A stretch of DNA of 64,000 nucleotides from RFSX01 sp965230215 (GCA_965230215.1 CBDDKN010000001.1:992001-1056000); one strand, 5' to 3'; shown: positions 43,316-52,153, counted from the first letter of the stretch. Numbers and translations are program-made. Notes: generated by a model from the sequence alone, not told the origin.

Positions 43316-43962
43316 AAGACTTGATTGACATATCAGTTGAAATTAATGAATCACTGGCCCCTTGGCCTGGAAGCGAAGGCCTGACCGTCAAATTGGCTTC
43401 GGACAAAGCGAAAGGAGATTTCGCGACAAATTCTGTTGTAACCTGGGATATCCACTATGGCACACACATAGATGCGCCTTTACATCATATTCCCAATGGG
43501 AAAACATCCGAAGAAATAGACTTGGATAAACTCTTCGGATCGTGCGCTGTCCTGGATTTCAGCAATAAGGGCCATGTTAGCATTACTAGAGAGGATATCG
43601 AAAAAAAGCTAAAGGATAGCCCCAGATTATTAACAGAACGCATCCTAATAAAGACAGATAATTCCAATTGGCTTGAGAAAGGTAATCCCAAATTTGAAAC
43701 TGACTATTGTGCTCTCGTCAAAAGCGCATCAGAGTGGATGGTTGAAAACAATATTAAGTTGGTGGGTATAGACTACTACTCTATTCAAAAGTTTTCAGAT
43801 CCAGCAGATGTACATGAAATTTTATTGGAAGCAGAAGTCGTTATACTTGAGACCATTAATCTTTATCATGTTGAAGAAGGTGTCTATGACTTGATCTGTG
43901 CACCTGTCAAAATTAAAGGACTGGAAGGCGTTCCTTGCAGAGTATTTCTGAAAGCACAATAA
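43312..43962 (+). CDS. Cyclase-family (kynurenine formamidase-like) metal hydrolase
   Basis: The 216-residue protein has the metal-binding family motif as HYGTHIDAPLHH (about residues 45-56; consensus HxGTHxDxPxH) and the starting pattern LIDISVEINESLAPWPGS. This superfamily hydrolyses amides or lactams, for example N-formylkynurenine. Its place inside a sugar-modifying locus is unusual. It might open a lactone/lactam or deformylate a sugar intermediate (inference). TTG start overlaps the upstream GT2. A 77-bp gap follows, containing a CTGTA/TACAG dyad, so a new transcript may start at 44040. Confidence 0.8.
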   Translation: MKDLIDISVEINESLAPWPGSEGLTVKLASDKAKGDFATNSVVTWDIHYGTHIDAPLHHIPNGKTSEEIDLDKLFGSCAVLDFSNKGHVSITREDIEKKLKDSPRLLTERILIKTDNSNWLEKGNPKFETDYCALVKSASEWMVENNIKLVGIDYYSIQKFSDPADVHEILLEAEVVILETINLYHVEEGVYDLICAPVKIKGLEGVPCRVFLKAQ

Positions 43963-44039
43963 TATTCATTTACCATCTGATAGCATTGTCAAAACTGTAA
44001 TGTATTTTTACAGCATAATGTATTTCAAAAAATTATAAT

Positions 44040-44723
44040 ATGTCTAAGACCATTGCAGCCATAGTTCCAATGCGCCATTCCAGTGAACGCGTTCCTGGCA
44101 AAAACTACAGAGATTTCAACGGCAGACCCTTATACCACTGGGTCATAGATAGTCTTCTAGCCTGTGATAAAATCACTTCAGTCATTATTGACACCGATAG
44201 CCCCACAATTATGGAAGATGCCGCTAAAGCCTTTCCTGAAGTTATTCTAATGGAAAGACCTGCTCATCTGAGAGCTGGTGAGACACCTATGAATGATGTC
44301 TTGCTCAACACCATCAATCAGGTTGAGGCAGATTTCTACATGCAAACGCACAGTACCAATCCATTGCTTGCTCCAAGTACCGTATCAGATGCTGTGGATA
44401 CATTTTTAAACAATTTCCCTGTATATGATTCATTGTTTGGTGTGACCAGGCTCCAGACCCGTCTTTGGGACATTCTTGGTCGTGCCGTCAATCACAATCC
44501 AAACATCCTATTGAGAACACAAGACCTCCCTCCTATTTTTGAAGAGAATTCATGTATCTATATTTTTACAAAAAAGATACTTGAGGAAAAGCATAACCGT
44601 ATCGGTAACAGACCATTTCTATTTGAGATAGATGCCGAAGAGGCTCAAGATATTGATGTAGAATTGGATTTCAGAGTTGCTGAATTTTTATTCAAGGAAA
44701 AATACCCTGACCGAATTAAATAA
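44040..44723 (+). CDS. CMP-sugar/acid cytidylyltransferase (NeuA/KdsB-like)
   Basis: The 227-residue nucleotidyltransferase begins IAAIVPMRHSSERVPGKNYRDFNGRPL, the CTP-binding pattern of acylneuraminate and KDO cytidylyltransferases (basic residues after the PxRxxSxR loop). It has HSTNPLLAPSTV in the middle and a DIDVELDF motif near the C-terminus, where NeuA-type enzymes have their metal-binding Asp pair. It would activate a 2-keto sugar acid or similar acid as CMP derivative. No NeuB/aldolase is near. It is 2 bp from the 2-hydroxyacid dehydrogenase. Confidence 0.82.
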   Translation: MSKTIAAIVPMRHSSERVPGKNYRDFNGRPLYHWVIDSLLACDKITSVIIDTDSPTIMEDAAKAFPEVILMERPAHLRAGETPMNDVLLNTINQVEADFYMQTHSTNPLLAPSTVSDAVDTFLNNFPVYDSLFGVTRLQTRLWDILGRAVNHNPNILLRTQDLPPIFEENSCIYIFTKKILEEKHNRIGNRPFLFEIDAEEAQDIDVELDFRVAEFLFKEKYPDRIK

Positions 44724-44725
44724 TA

Positions 44726-45664
44726 ATGATGAAAGTACTTGTAACATGCCCTCCAATGCTTAAGCAAATTGATCTCTTCAGAGCACGATTTGCTGAGAAA
44801 AATGTGGAACTCATAGCGCCTAACGTAGTGCAGACAATGACTGAGGATGAGCTCATTGAAATCCTTCCCGAAATGGATGGTTGGATCATTGGTGATGATC
44901 CTGCGACAGAGCGTGTGTTCACCGCTGCAGTCCAGGGCAATCTGAAGGCTGCAGTAAAATGGGGAATCGGTGTTGATAATGTGGATTTTGCTGCATGTAA
45001 AAAACTGGGCATTCCCATTATCAATACGCCAAATATGTTTGGAGAAGAAGTTGCCAGCGTGGCTGTAGGTTTTCTATTATGCCTGGCCCGAGAGCTCGTA
45101 CAGATTCATAATGGTGTTAAAGCAGGTGATTGGCCCAAGCCAACAGGAATGTCACTAAGAGGCCGTAAAGTTGCTTTGATTGGTTATGGTGATATAGGCA
45201 AAGCAACTGCAAGATTTCTTCATGCGATGGCCATGCCCATCAATGTATATGATCCTTATGCCAGCAAAACAGAGGATGAAGAAAAGCTTTACAGTTTTAA
45301 GACATGGCCTGAAGGAGTTGGTGAAGCAGATTTCATAATTTCTACCTGTGCCCTTACACCAGAGACAAAGCATATGATCAATGATGACATCCTGGCTAAG
45401 TGTAAAGATCAAGTGAGAGTTATCAACGTGTCGAGAGGTGGGGTTATCGATGAAAAAGCGCTTATCGAATGCCTGAAAAGTGGCAAGGTCGCAGCTGCCG
45501 CTTTGGATGTATTTGAGGAAGAACCACTTTCAATGGACAACCCGCTTCGAAGCTTTGATCAATGTATATTTGGCACTCATAATGGTTCTAACACTTTGGA
45601 TGGTGTGATCAGGGCTAGTCATGAAGCTATTGACAAACTCTTTGGTTTTTTAAATATTGCATAA
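44726..45664 (+). CDS. D-isomer-specific 2-hydroxyacid dehydrogenase
   Basis: The 312-residue NAD(P)-dependent enzyme resembles 3-phosphoglycerate dehydrogenase without regulatory domains. It has VKWGIGVDNVDFAACKKLGIPIINTPN, the dinucleotide site VALIGYGDIGKATARF, and the catalytic Arg in NVSRGGVIDEKAL. The catalytic Glu is in EEEPL, and the His is in FGTHNGSNTLDG. Substrate could be a keto/hydroxy acid that becomes part of the CMP-activated unit made by its neighbours. Two adjacent ATGs occur at the start. It is tightly packed with the next SDR gene. Confidence 0.88.
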   Translation: MMKVLVTCPPMLKQIDLFRARFAEKNVELIAPNVVQTMTEDELIEILPEMDGWIIGDDPATERVFTAAVQGNLKAAVKWGIGVDNVDFAACKKLGIPIINTPNMFGEEVASVAVGFLLCLARELVQIHNGVKAGDWPKPTGMSLRGRKVALIGYGDIGKATARFLHAMAMPINVYDPYASKTEDEEKLYSFKTWPEGVGEADFIISTCALTPETKHMINDDILAKCKDQVRVINVSRGGVIDEKALIECLKSGKVAAAALDVFEEEPLSMDNPLRSFDQCIFGTHNGSNTLDGVIRASHEAIDKLFGFLNIA

Positions 45665-45665
45665 T

Positions 45666-46403
45666 ATGCAAAAGTCTGTCTTTATTACAGGAGTAAATGG
45701 TGGCATCGGCCATGCTATGGCCGAAACATTTAAGAACGCCTCATATTTTGTTTATGGCACCGATATGGGCGCTCAGAAATGCCATTCCTGTGATACATAC
45801 TTTGACATCGACCTCGACAGATTTGTAGTAGACAACGCATACCAAAGAGAACAAGAGCAGTTGATAATGCAATCGGTCACATCACTGAATGTATTAATCA
45901 ACAATGCTGCAGTTCAGATCCTTGATTCCCTGCCTGATATCAAAAAAGCAGATTGGCAGAGCAGTTTGAATGTTAACCTGAGTGCGCCATTATACCTCAG
46001 TCAGCTGTTCTTTGATTTATTAAAACGAGAAAAAGGGAGCATTCTAAATATAGGAAGCATCCATCAGGATCTAAGTAAAAAGAGCTTCATCAGTTATGCA
46101 AGCTCTAAAGCCGCTTTGGCCGGGCTTACTAAAGCGATGGCCCTAGACAGTGGTGCAGATATAAGGGTAAATGGCATCAAGCCAGCTGCAATCTCTACAG
46201 AAATGCTTAAAGCGGGTTTTGAAAAAAATCCGGATAAATTGAAAGAACTTGAGTCTTACCATCCCACCAATAATATTGGTGATCCTAATGATGTTGCAAG
46301 ACTTGCATTGTTTATTTCCGATGATGCCAACAAGTTTCTTAACGGGAGCCTCATATCTCTTGATGGTGGCATAAGCTCTTCATTACATGACCCGGAGCAA
46401 TAA
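45666..46403 (+). CDS. Short-chain dehydrogenase/reductase
   Basis: A 245-residue classical SDR from ATG 45666. It has SVFITGVNGGIGHAMAETF (cofactor), NVLINNAAVQ, and the active-site Ser (NIGSIHQ) with Y-x3-K in FISYASSKAALAGL. NGIKPAAISTEM and a GSLISLDGG end complete the fold. It completes a four-gene set (cyclase, cytidylyltransferase, 2-hydroxyacid dehydrogenase, SDR) that probably makes one unusual nucleotide-activated acid. The TTG at 45657 would overlap the previous gene and adds nothing conserved. It overlaps the next gene by 1 nt (TAATG). Confidence 0.87.
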   Translation: MQKSVFITGVNGGIGHAMAETFKNASYFVYGTDMGAQKCHSCDTYFDIDLDRFVVDNAYQREQEQLIMQSVTSLNVLINNAAVQILDSLPDIKKADWQSSLNVNLSAPLYLSQLFFDLLKREKGSILNIGSIHQDLSKKSFISYASSKAALAGLTKAMALDSGADIRVNGIKPAAISTEMLKAGFEKNPDKLKELESYHPTNNIGDPNDVARLALFISDDANKFLNGSLISLDGGISSSLHDPEQ

Positions 46404-47512
46404 TGTTAAGCAAGCAAATAAAGATCAACTTATTTAATGCTGCGCGACGACTCACGCGCAGGGATAAAAACAAAACGGTTGACTTATTGGATGTACGGAT
46501 TAATGGTTCCAGAGACCTTTCACAGCTTAAGGAAGACTTGTCTTGGTATCTGCCGGGAATACCCTATACGGTAAATGAAAACAGAGGTTCACACCACATC
46601 CATCTGGTTTATGATTTAAAAGAAAGCTCCTTTATCAATCTTCTATTCAATAGTGGCCACAGTTATATTGTTGATCCGGATTATTACAGTACAGTTGAAG
46701 TAAGCAATTGGAATAGCCTGTTATATCATCTCATTTCGCGAGATGAAAGAGCCATTTATACTGCGCAATCAAAGCAAAATTTTGAAAGTTTCCAAAAAAC
46801 GAACTGCCACAAGAACAGCGCATTTGTTTACGGTTCAGGTCCATCAATTGATGCGTATAAAAAACACAAGCCTGAAAAAGATAGCCTGAGGGTAATATGC
46901 AATAGCCTTGTTAAGAATAAGGAATTCATTGAGTATGTAAGGCCAGACGCTATATGCTTTGCAGATCCAGTTTTTCATTTTGCGAGAAACAGTTATGCTG
47001 AAGCATTCCGAACAGATTTGGTCAGAACACTTGAGTCGCAGGATACCTACGCTTTCATTCCTGATTTCACCATGCCATTAATGTGCAGGCACTACCCTCA
47101 CCTGGCGGATAAATTTATCGGCGTAACGTATGGGAACCAGTGGAATATACCAGCAAGTTCTAAACTTGAAGTCAGGGCTACCAACAACATACTAAGCTTG
47201 CTGATGTTACCCGTTGCTGCGAGTATCAGCTCAAAGATATCCATGTTGGGTATGGATGGTAAAAACCCGGCAGTGGATGAAGATTATTTCTGGAAACATC
47301 ATGATGATTTTCAGTATACATCCTTAATTGAAGAGGTTAAAATAAAGCATCCATCATTCTTCAGGGATAGATCCTATTCAGGCTATAATAACAAACACAA
47401 CAGTAACCTAGAGCGCCTGTTTACATGGTTGGAAAGCAAATCATTTATAATTGAATCACTCAATTCATCACATATCTCCTCAATTGACCGTAGATTTATA
47501 ATAAATCATTGA
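46403..47512 (+). CDS. GNGPSL-type glycosyltransferase-like protein (GT42/DUF115-like)
   Basis: The 369-residue protein has about 135 residues of unrecognised N-terminus. Then comes SAFVYGSGPSIDAYKKHKP (about residue 138), the nucleotide-binding start seen in GT42 sialyltransferases and DUF115 proteins. CNSLVKNKEFIEYVRPDAICFADPVFHF and MLGMDGKNP follow, equivalent to the IGMNAAYRYW and MLGIDE segments of the 1097-residue fusion. A CMP-sugar is the donor of GT42 enzymes, which suits the adjacent cytidylyltransferase. I infer that this enzyme transfers the product of the four genes before it. No TM segment is present. Confidence 0.7.
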   Translation: MLSKQIKINLFNAARRLTRRDKNKTVDLLDVRINGSRDLSQLKEDLSWYLPGIPYTVNENRGSHHIHLVYDLKESSFINLLFNSGHSYIVDPDYYSTVEVSNWNSLLYHLISRDERAIYTAQSKQNFESFQKTNCHKNSAFVYGSGPSIDAYKKHKPEKDSLRVICNSLVKNKEFIEYVRPDAICFADPVFHFARNSYAEAFRTDLVRTLESQDTYAFIPDFTMPLMCRHYPHLADKFIGVTYGNQWNIPASSKLEVRATNNILSLLMLPVAASISSKISMLGMDGKNPAVDEDYFWKHHDDFQYTSLIEEVKIKHPSFFRDRSYSGYNNKHNSNLERLFTWLESKSFIIESLNSSHISSIDRRFIINH

Positions 47513-47584
47513 GTCAGCTTGTTATAAGTATTGATTCCATCAAATTAGTTATTTTTATAATTTGTAATTATTCAAAAAGAGATC

Positions 47585-48193
47585 ATGAAATCTATTAATT
47601 CGTTAATCCTACTTTTAAGCCTCACGATATTTATCGCATGTAGCGGTAATTCAGATTCAAGCAACACTTCAACTTCTTCAGAATCGACAGAGCAAACCGA
47701 TAAGCCGAAAGCTGAGAAAAAGAAGACGCCAACCATTATAAAAGTTGACGGTATAAAAGCCAAAGAAGCTGTCATACCTGATATTGGTGACAACTCATAT
47801 GACATTACCGTAACATTAAAAGATACAGACACTTCAACGGATTTCGAGAGCTCTGACACCACCCCTCCTATGCCATTTAATATCGGGGGCTGGACGCTCA
47901 TGAAAAAATCTGAAAACACCTATTTCGTGTATAACGCGAATATCAAAGCCGGTACCAATGTTGAGTTTGGAAAAGGATGGCATACCTTGCGCATAATCGC
48001 CAAGAAAGATGAAAACAGAACTTCATTTTTTGTAGATGGTGAGAATAGCTCTACCAAGGATTTTTTCACTCCTCTCGGATCAAACCTCACAATTGGAAAA
48101 GGATATAAATCAAGATTCTGGAAAGGAGAATTCAAAAAACTGGTTGTTAAAGATCTCACAAGCAACAAAGTAGTTTTTGACAGAATCAAATAA
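47585..48193 (+). CDS. PPMP-domain lipoprotein
   Basis: The 202-residue product has a lipoprotein signal (SLILLLSLTIFIAC, Cys at residue 19). A low-complexity Ser/Thr/Glu/Lys linker of about 30 residues follows, then one copy of the PPMP domain: TTPPMPFNIGGWTLM near residue 93, YNANIKAGTNVEF, FFTPLGSNLTIGKGY and RFWKGEFKKLVV. It is close in sequence to the cytoplasmic protein at 41880. It should sit on the outer membrane or cell surface. Binding or retaining the exported glycan at the surface is a reasonable inference. Confidence 0.75.
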   Translation: MKSINSLILLLSLTIFIACSGNSDSSNTSTSSESTEQTDKPKAEKKKTPTIIKVDGIKAKEAVIPDIGDNSYDITVTLKDTDTSTDFESSDTTPPMPFNIGGWTLMKKSENTYFVYNANIKAGTNVEFGKGWHTLRIIAKKDENRTSFFVDGENSSTKDFFTPLGSNLTIGKGYKSRFWKGEFKKLVVKDLTSNKVVFDRIK

Positions 48194-48248
48194 TCACTGT
48201 GCATAATTGTGTCAATAGGTGTTATTATGAATTCTATATACCTATAAT

Positions 48249-49070
48249 TTGACCAATCGTAAAACATTTGATCTTAGTGTCATCACCATTGTTCTAAATG
48301 GTGAAAAACATATTGAATGTGCCATTAAGAGCTTGATTGAGCAAAAACCCGACAATGTAGAATACATCGTCAAGGATGGCACGTCAACTGATGGCACTTT
48401 GGATCTGATAAACAAATACCGCGATTCCATTGATTATATCTATTCCATAAAGGATAGTGGGATTTCTAACGCCTTCAATCAAGCCATTAGTAAATGTAAT
48501 GGGCACTACTTGCTCTTTCTCAATTCAGATGATTGGCTGGAACCTGATGCCATACAAATAGCTCTATCGGCTATTCAAAATGAGTTGAACCAAGAGAAGC
48601 AGGCTGACCTTATTTGCTTTGGTACAAAGTTCTGGAATGCTGATACATGTGTAAATAAAGCACTCTCAAAGCCCGCAGAGATCATCAATGAACCCACAAT
48701 TCATCATGGTTCCTGCTTGATGAAAAGACAAGCATTTGAGAGATTCGGCCTTTTTGATGAAGCTTATAGGTATGCGATGGACTATGAACTCTTCTTGCGT
48801 TTTATTTGTAAGAAGGCAAGCTACATTAGTATAAATAAGTATATAATGAATCGCCGCTTGGGTGGCATCTCTTATAAGCATAACCATGCTGCTATCAGGG
48901 AAACATTAAAAGCGAGAAAGAATTACTTCAAGGGATTCCGTTTGTATAAATGGTATTACTATGCCATCCTAAAAAACAATATTGGTAGATTCCTGAGGCT
49001 ATCAGGGATGGGTTTCATCTATAAGTTATACTGGAGAATACGCAATAAAAAATGGGCTGAATCAAATTGA
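48249..49070 (+). CDS. Family 2 glycosyltransferase
   Basis: The 273-residue GT-A enzyme resembles PglI/WcaA-type transferases. It has LSVITIVLNGEKHIECAIKSL at the N-terminus, the EYIVKDGTSTDGTLDLI donor segment, SDSGISNAFNQAI-like ISNAFNQAISKCNGHYLLFLNSDDW with the metal-binding DD, and RYAMDYELFLRFI as the catalytic region. It starts at TTG 48249. The C-terminus is basic with YYYAILKNN. It is the last + strand gene of the locus and ends inside a terminator hairpin shared with the convergent S74 gene. Confidence 0.87.
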   Translation: MTNRKTFDLSVITIVLNGEKHIECAIKSLIEQKPDNVEYIVKDGTSTDGTLDLINKYRDSIDYIYSIKDSGISNAFNQAISKCNGHYLLFLNSDDWLEPDAIQIALSAIQNELNQEKQADLICFGTKFWNADTCVNKALSKPAEIINEPTIHHGSCLMKRQAFERFGLFDEAYRYAMDYELFLRFICKKASYISINKYIMNRRLGGISYKHNHAAIRETLKARKNYFKGFRLYKWYYYAILKNNIGRFLRLSGMGFIYKLYWRIRNKKWAESN

Positions 49071-49082
49071 TTCAACCCATTT
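49050..49082. terminator. Bidirectional terminator between the glycan locus and an S74 gene
   Basis: AAATGGG and TGAATCA pair with TGATTCA and CCCATTT around a 3-nt loop, with one C/A mismatch. It contains the stop codon of the GT2 gene and lies 24 bp after the stop of the minus-strand gene at 49107. Both sides are A/T-rich. Confidence 0.75.
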
Positions 49083-49106
49083 GGTATTTTAATCTGTAGT
49101 AATTTC

Positions 49107-50186
49107 TTACTTAGAATATATCATTTTCTTAGTAGCAACTCTTGCATTATCGATGATCAAGCTGTAAGTGTAAGTTCCAGAAGGAAGCTCGTTAGCGCTT
49201 ACTTCGATAGTTCCTGTTCTATCAGTTACTTCAACAGTTTTGATCAATTGACCAGCCATGTTGTAGAACTGTACTTCAGCATACTGAGCAGACTCAGGAA
49301 GTTCATACTTAATCTGAGTAACATCAGAATAAGGATTTGGAGAGTTTTGGCTTAGGAAAGCATCTCCTTTTCCTTGAAGAACTACTGACTGATCTCCTTC
49401 ACCGTTAGTGATGATTTCTTTAAGATCTTCAATCTCAGCTTTTAAGTCTTCGATAAGTTCTTGCTGTTCTTGCGTAGCATTGATCAACATGTAGATGAAG
49501 TCATTAGCGTTAACAGAAAGATACTCCTCAGATACAGTAGCATCAGCATCTGTAAAGATAGTGTGAGGCTTAACCATTTCAGGAGCAACTTTTTGTACTT
49601 CCTGAGCAACGATACCTACATAAGTAGTTTTGTTAGCTTTCTTGTCAACTTTGCTGTTGTACTCGAAAGTAACAGGTCTGATCTGCATGATTTCATCAAG
49701 ACCTTTGTTGTAATTCTTGATACTGTTCTTCAGTCTCTTATCAGAAAGAGAAGACCACATACCACCTCCAGTTTTGAAGGCATCACCGTTAAGTAGTTCC
49801 AAATCACCGTTGGCTTGAAGGAACATTTGGTTTGTACCACTGTTTCCAGGAGCAGTGTTTGATCTGAAGTTGATTCTGTTACCAGCTCCAACAACCAACT
49901 CACCAGTTGTATTAACATTACCTGTGTTACCTTTCATGATAAAGAAAGCACGGCTGTTAGTAACAGTAGTGTTGTTTGACATTGTAATTTGTTGTACATC
50001 ATCAGAACCTGAGATAAATCTAGGACCTGCGTTAGATATACTAAGTTTTCCGTTAAGTGTAAGTTTTGATCCAGTTACTAGTGTGGATGTTCCGATTCCT
50101 ACATCACCTGTGGTGACCACTTTAATTTGGCCGTAGCTGTAGGAAACAGCAAAAAGAAGTAAAAGTGTAAATAATATATTCTTCAT
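49107..50186 (-). CDS. Secreted S74 (tail-fibre/endosialidase chaperone) protein with T9SS sorting domain
   Basis: The 359-residue protein has a signal peptide (NILFTLLLLFAVSYSYGQ), a beta-rich region with VGIGT-type repeats, and an S74 intramolecular chaperone domain around residues 145-245 (SDKRLKNSIKNYNKGLDEIMQIRPVTFEY, then GIVAQEVQKVAPEM). A short coiled coil follows, then a type A T9SS domain (SQNSPNPYSDVTQ ... KKMIYSK). S74 domains trimerise fibres and can self-cleave at a Ser; the SDKRL motif is present. Likely a trimeric surface fibre. Base composition and codon use look smoother than neighbours, suggesting high expression. Confidence 0.87.
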   Translation of the reverse strand: MKNILFTLLLLFAVSYSYGQIKVVTTGDVGIGTSTLVTGSKLTLNGKLSISNAGPRFISGSDDVQQITMSNNTTVTNSRAFFIMKGNTGNVNTTGELVVGAGNRINFRSNTAPGNSGTNQMFLQANGDLELLNGDAFKTGGGMWSSLSDKRLKNSIKNYNKGLDEIMQIRPVTFEYNSKVDKKANKTTYVGIVAQEVQKVAPEMVKPHTIFTDADATVSEEYLSVNANDFIYMLINATQEQQELIEDLKAEIEDLKEIITNGEGDQSVVLQGKGDAFLSQNSPNPYSDVTQIKYELPESAQYAEVQFYNMAGQLIKTVEVTDRTGTIEVSANELPSGTYTYSLIIDNARVATKKMIYSK

Positions 50187-50559
50187 GATTAAAAATTTAT
50201 TCGTTTAAAAATAATTAACTATAAGATGTAAACCAAATACAATTCAAATCTAAACACAATTTGTCACCTATTTTTCCCCTATTTGGGTGATTTTTGAACC
50301 TGTAGATCATTTTGGGCTGATTTTTAATAACTTATATCAAATATATAGCCAAACTACTAGGCACAAACCATGTTTATTCTCATATTCTTAAGGAGTTCAA
50401 TGGAAGATTGACTTCAATGAAATTAAAACATTGAATCTTACTTGCAAAGCAAATCTAATTAATTAGCAAATAATTTACATCAGGTAAAATACCCATAATA
50501 TTGAATCATAATATCAGAAGCTTCCCTGACAAATACGCATCCAATTATTACTACATATA
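50187..50559. other. AT-rich intergenic region of 373 bp upstream of an S74 gene
   Basis: No gene is seen. On the minus strand TAGATTTG (50245-50252) fits the -7 consensus about 60 bp upstream of the S74 gene start, but a -33 element at correct spacing is lacking. CCCCTATTTGGGTGA and TTTTTCCCC runs lie at about 50270-50290. The rest shows no repeats or RNA structure I can support. Confidence 0.4.
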
Positions 50560-51927
50560 TTAATCCCTCTGATTCAGTCTGTTCTCAAGCGTTTCAATAC
50601 GAGACTCAAGTGCTTCAATAATCTCTTGCTGTTCCTGTACGGCTTTTGTAAGGACAGAAATCATATTCAGGTAGTTGATACCTTTGATTTCCATATTGCT
50701 TACTTCTGATTCCGGATTGCCCGGTTCAGAAATAAATACATGGTTATCTGTGCTCACCATTTCAGGCATAACTTTTTCAAGTTCTTGTGCTAAAAAGCCA
50801 AATTGTTCGCCTTCAGCAAGGTTAACACGGCTCTCAGGACCTGTTTTCTTAAATTCATATGTCTTTGGCTTCAATTGCATCAATTCTGCCAATCCATACT
50901 TGGAATCTCTGATATTTGTTTTGAGACGCTCGTCTGAAGTGGATGTAAACGCACCGGTGTGATAGAAATCTCCATCGCAGTATACGCCCCATTGACCAGT
51001 CCCCGAAGCAGCTTCTCCATATACACCATAGCGATTACCCGTCGTTGTTACCGCACGGCCATAAACACCCCATCTGTTCCCAAATGTAACACCACCAGCC
51101 TGGCCTATCATGGCAAACACATTGGTATTTGCAACTGTGGTTCCATTCGAATAAAGCTGTGCCGCATTGAAGTTACCTACTGTATTCAATTGAAGGTTTT
51201 GCGTAGGCCCTCCGGATCTGAATCTGGCAACCTCACCAAAAGCACCAAGGTTAAAAGCAATATTATTAGGACTCTGAATATCAAGGTCATTACCTGAACT
51301 TACATCATCATATATCATGTGAGTATCCGTACCGTTGTTATTGATTTCAATACCAGCATCCCCTGTATTATCTCCATCTACACGGATACCCTGGTTGCCA
51401 TTCACATTTACATTCAGCTTGTTGCTGGAATATCCCGTACCGACAGATACATTTCCATCATCTTCTATGATTAGCCTGGTAGTTCCACCATTGACAAATG
51501 TTGTATTACTGCTGGCATTGGCATTTCTAAACTGAAAATCACCATTGCCGTTACCCAACTTCTTAAACTCGAATTGCTCTGTGTCGTTGGTATATATTTT
51601 CAATTCGGTACCTGTATCGGCTGATAATCTTAAGGCTTCATTCGCCACACCTGAAAAGATGTGCAATTTAGCCGCCGGTCCTGCGCCGGTTCCGATCCCT
51701 ACATTTTCAGTATTGTCATCTATCCTGACAACCTCATCAATACCATTTACACGAATGAGAAAATCACCATCATTTTTCATGATGATGTTAGAAAGTTGAC
51801 TACCATCCCTCGAAATTAGCTCCAATTGAGCATCTACATTATTGAGGGCTTCCAGACTTAGTGATTGGGCATTTAATTGCGTTAGACATACGCATAGCAT
51901 GCATAAATTAAGGATGTGCTTGATCAT
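50560..51927 (-). CDS. Secreted S74 tail-fibre-type protein without T9SS domain
   Basis: The 455-residue product has a signal peptide (HILNLCMLCVCLTQLNAQ). A long beta-rich shaft with repeats such as VGIGTG and VSVGTG follows, with many Asn/Gly. Next is an S74 domain (SDERLKTNIRDSKYGLAELMQLKPKTYEF; QFGFLAQELEKVMPEM) at about residues 328-400, and a terminal leucine-zipper coiled coil (EQQEIIEALESRIETLENRL). Unlike its downstream neighbour it has no T9SS tail, so either it is secreted in complex with another protein or it stays periplasmic. The two genes are adjacent on the same strand. Confidence 0.83.
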   Translation of the reverse strand: MIKHILNLCMLCVCLTQLNAQSLSLEALNNVDAQLELISRDGSQLSNIIMKNDGDFLIRVNGIDEVVRIDDNTENVGIGTGAGPAAKLHIFSGVANEALRLSADTGTELKIYTNDTEQFEFKKLGNGNGDFQFRNANASSNTTFVNGGTTRLIIEDDGNVSVGTGYSSNKLNVNVNGNQGIRVDGDNTGDAGIEINNNGTDTHMIYDDVSSGNDLDIQSPNNIAFNLGAFGEVARFRSGGPTQNLQLNTVGNFNAAQLYSNGTTVANTNVFAMIGQAGGVTFGNRWGVYGRAVTTTGNRYGVYGEAASGTGQWGVYCDGDFYHTGAFTSTSDERLKTNIRDSKYGLAELMQLKPKTYEFKKTGPESRVNLAEGEQFGFLAQELEKVMPEMVSTDNHVFISEPGNPESEVSNMEIKGINYLNMISVLTKAVQEQQEIIEALESRIETLENRLNQRD

Positions 51928-52153
51928 TGGGTTTAGTTTTTATGAATAAAAACAACGTTTAAATTTACTAAAAATCAGTTTTCTATTATTTTATATCGAA
52001 TAATAATATGTAACTAAAAGATAATTCGTAAAAAACCAGTCATATAGAATAATCTATTAATACCAATGCTTATCGGCCTATTATTCGTAGAAATTGATAA
52101 TTCTGTCTGAAATATTTTAATCACTATAATGCTCTGTATACCTTTAGCGTACA

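Noticed and set aside
43963..44039. CTGTA/TACAG dyad as a terminator after the cyclase gene
   Set aside because: Five-bp stem with a nine-nt loop and no T-tract; too weak to call.
49107..51927. Prophage remnant suggested by tail-fibre (S74) domains
   Set aside because: Both proteins have bacterial signal peptides, one has a T9SS tail, and no phage genes surround them.
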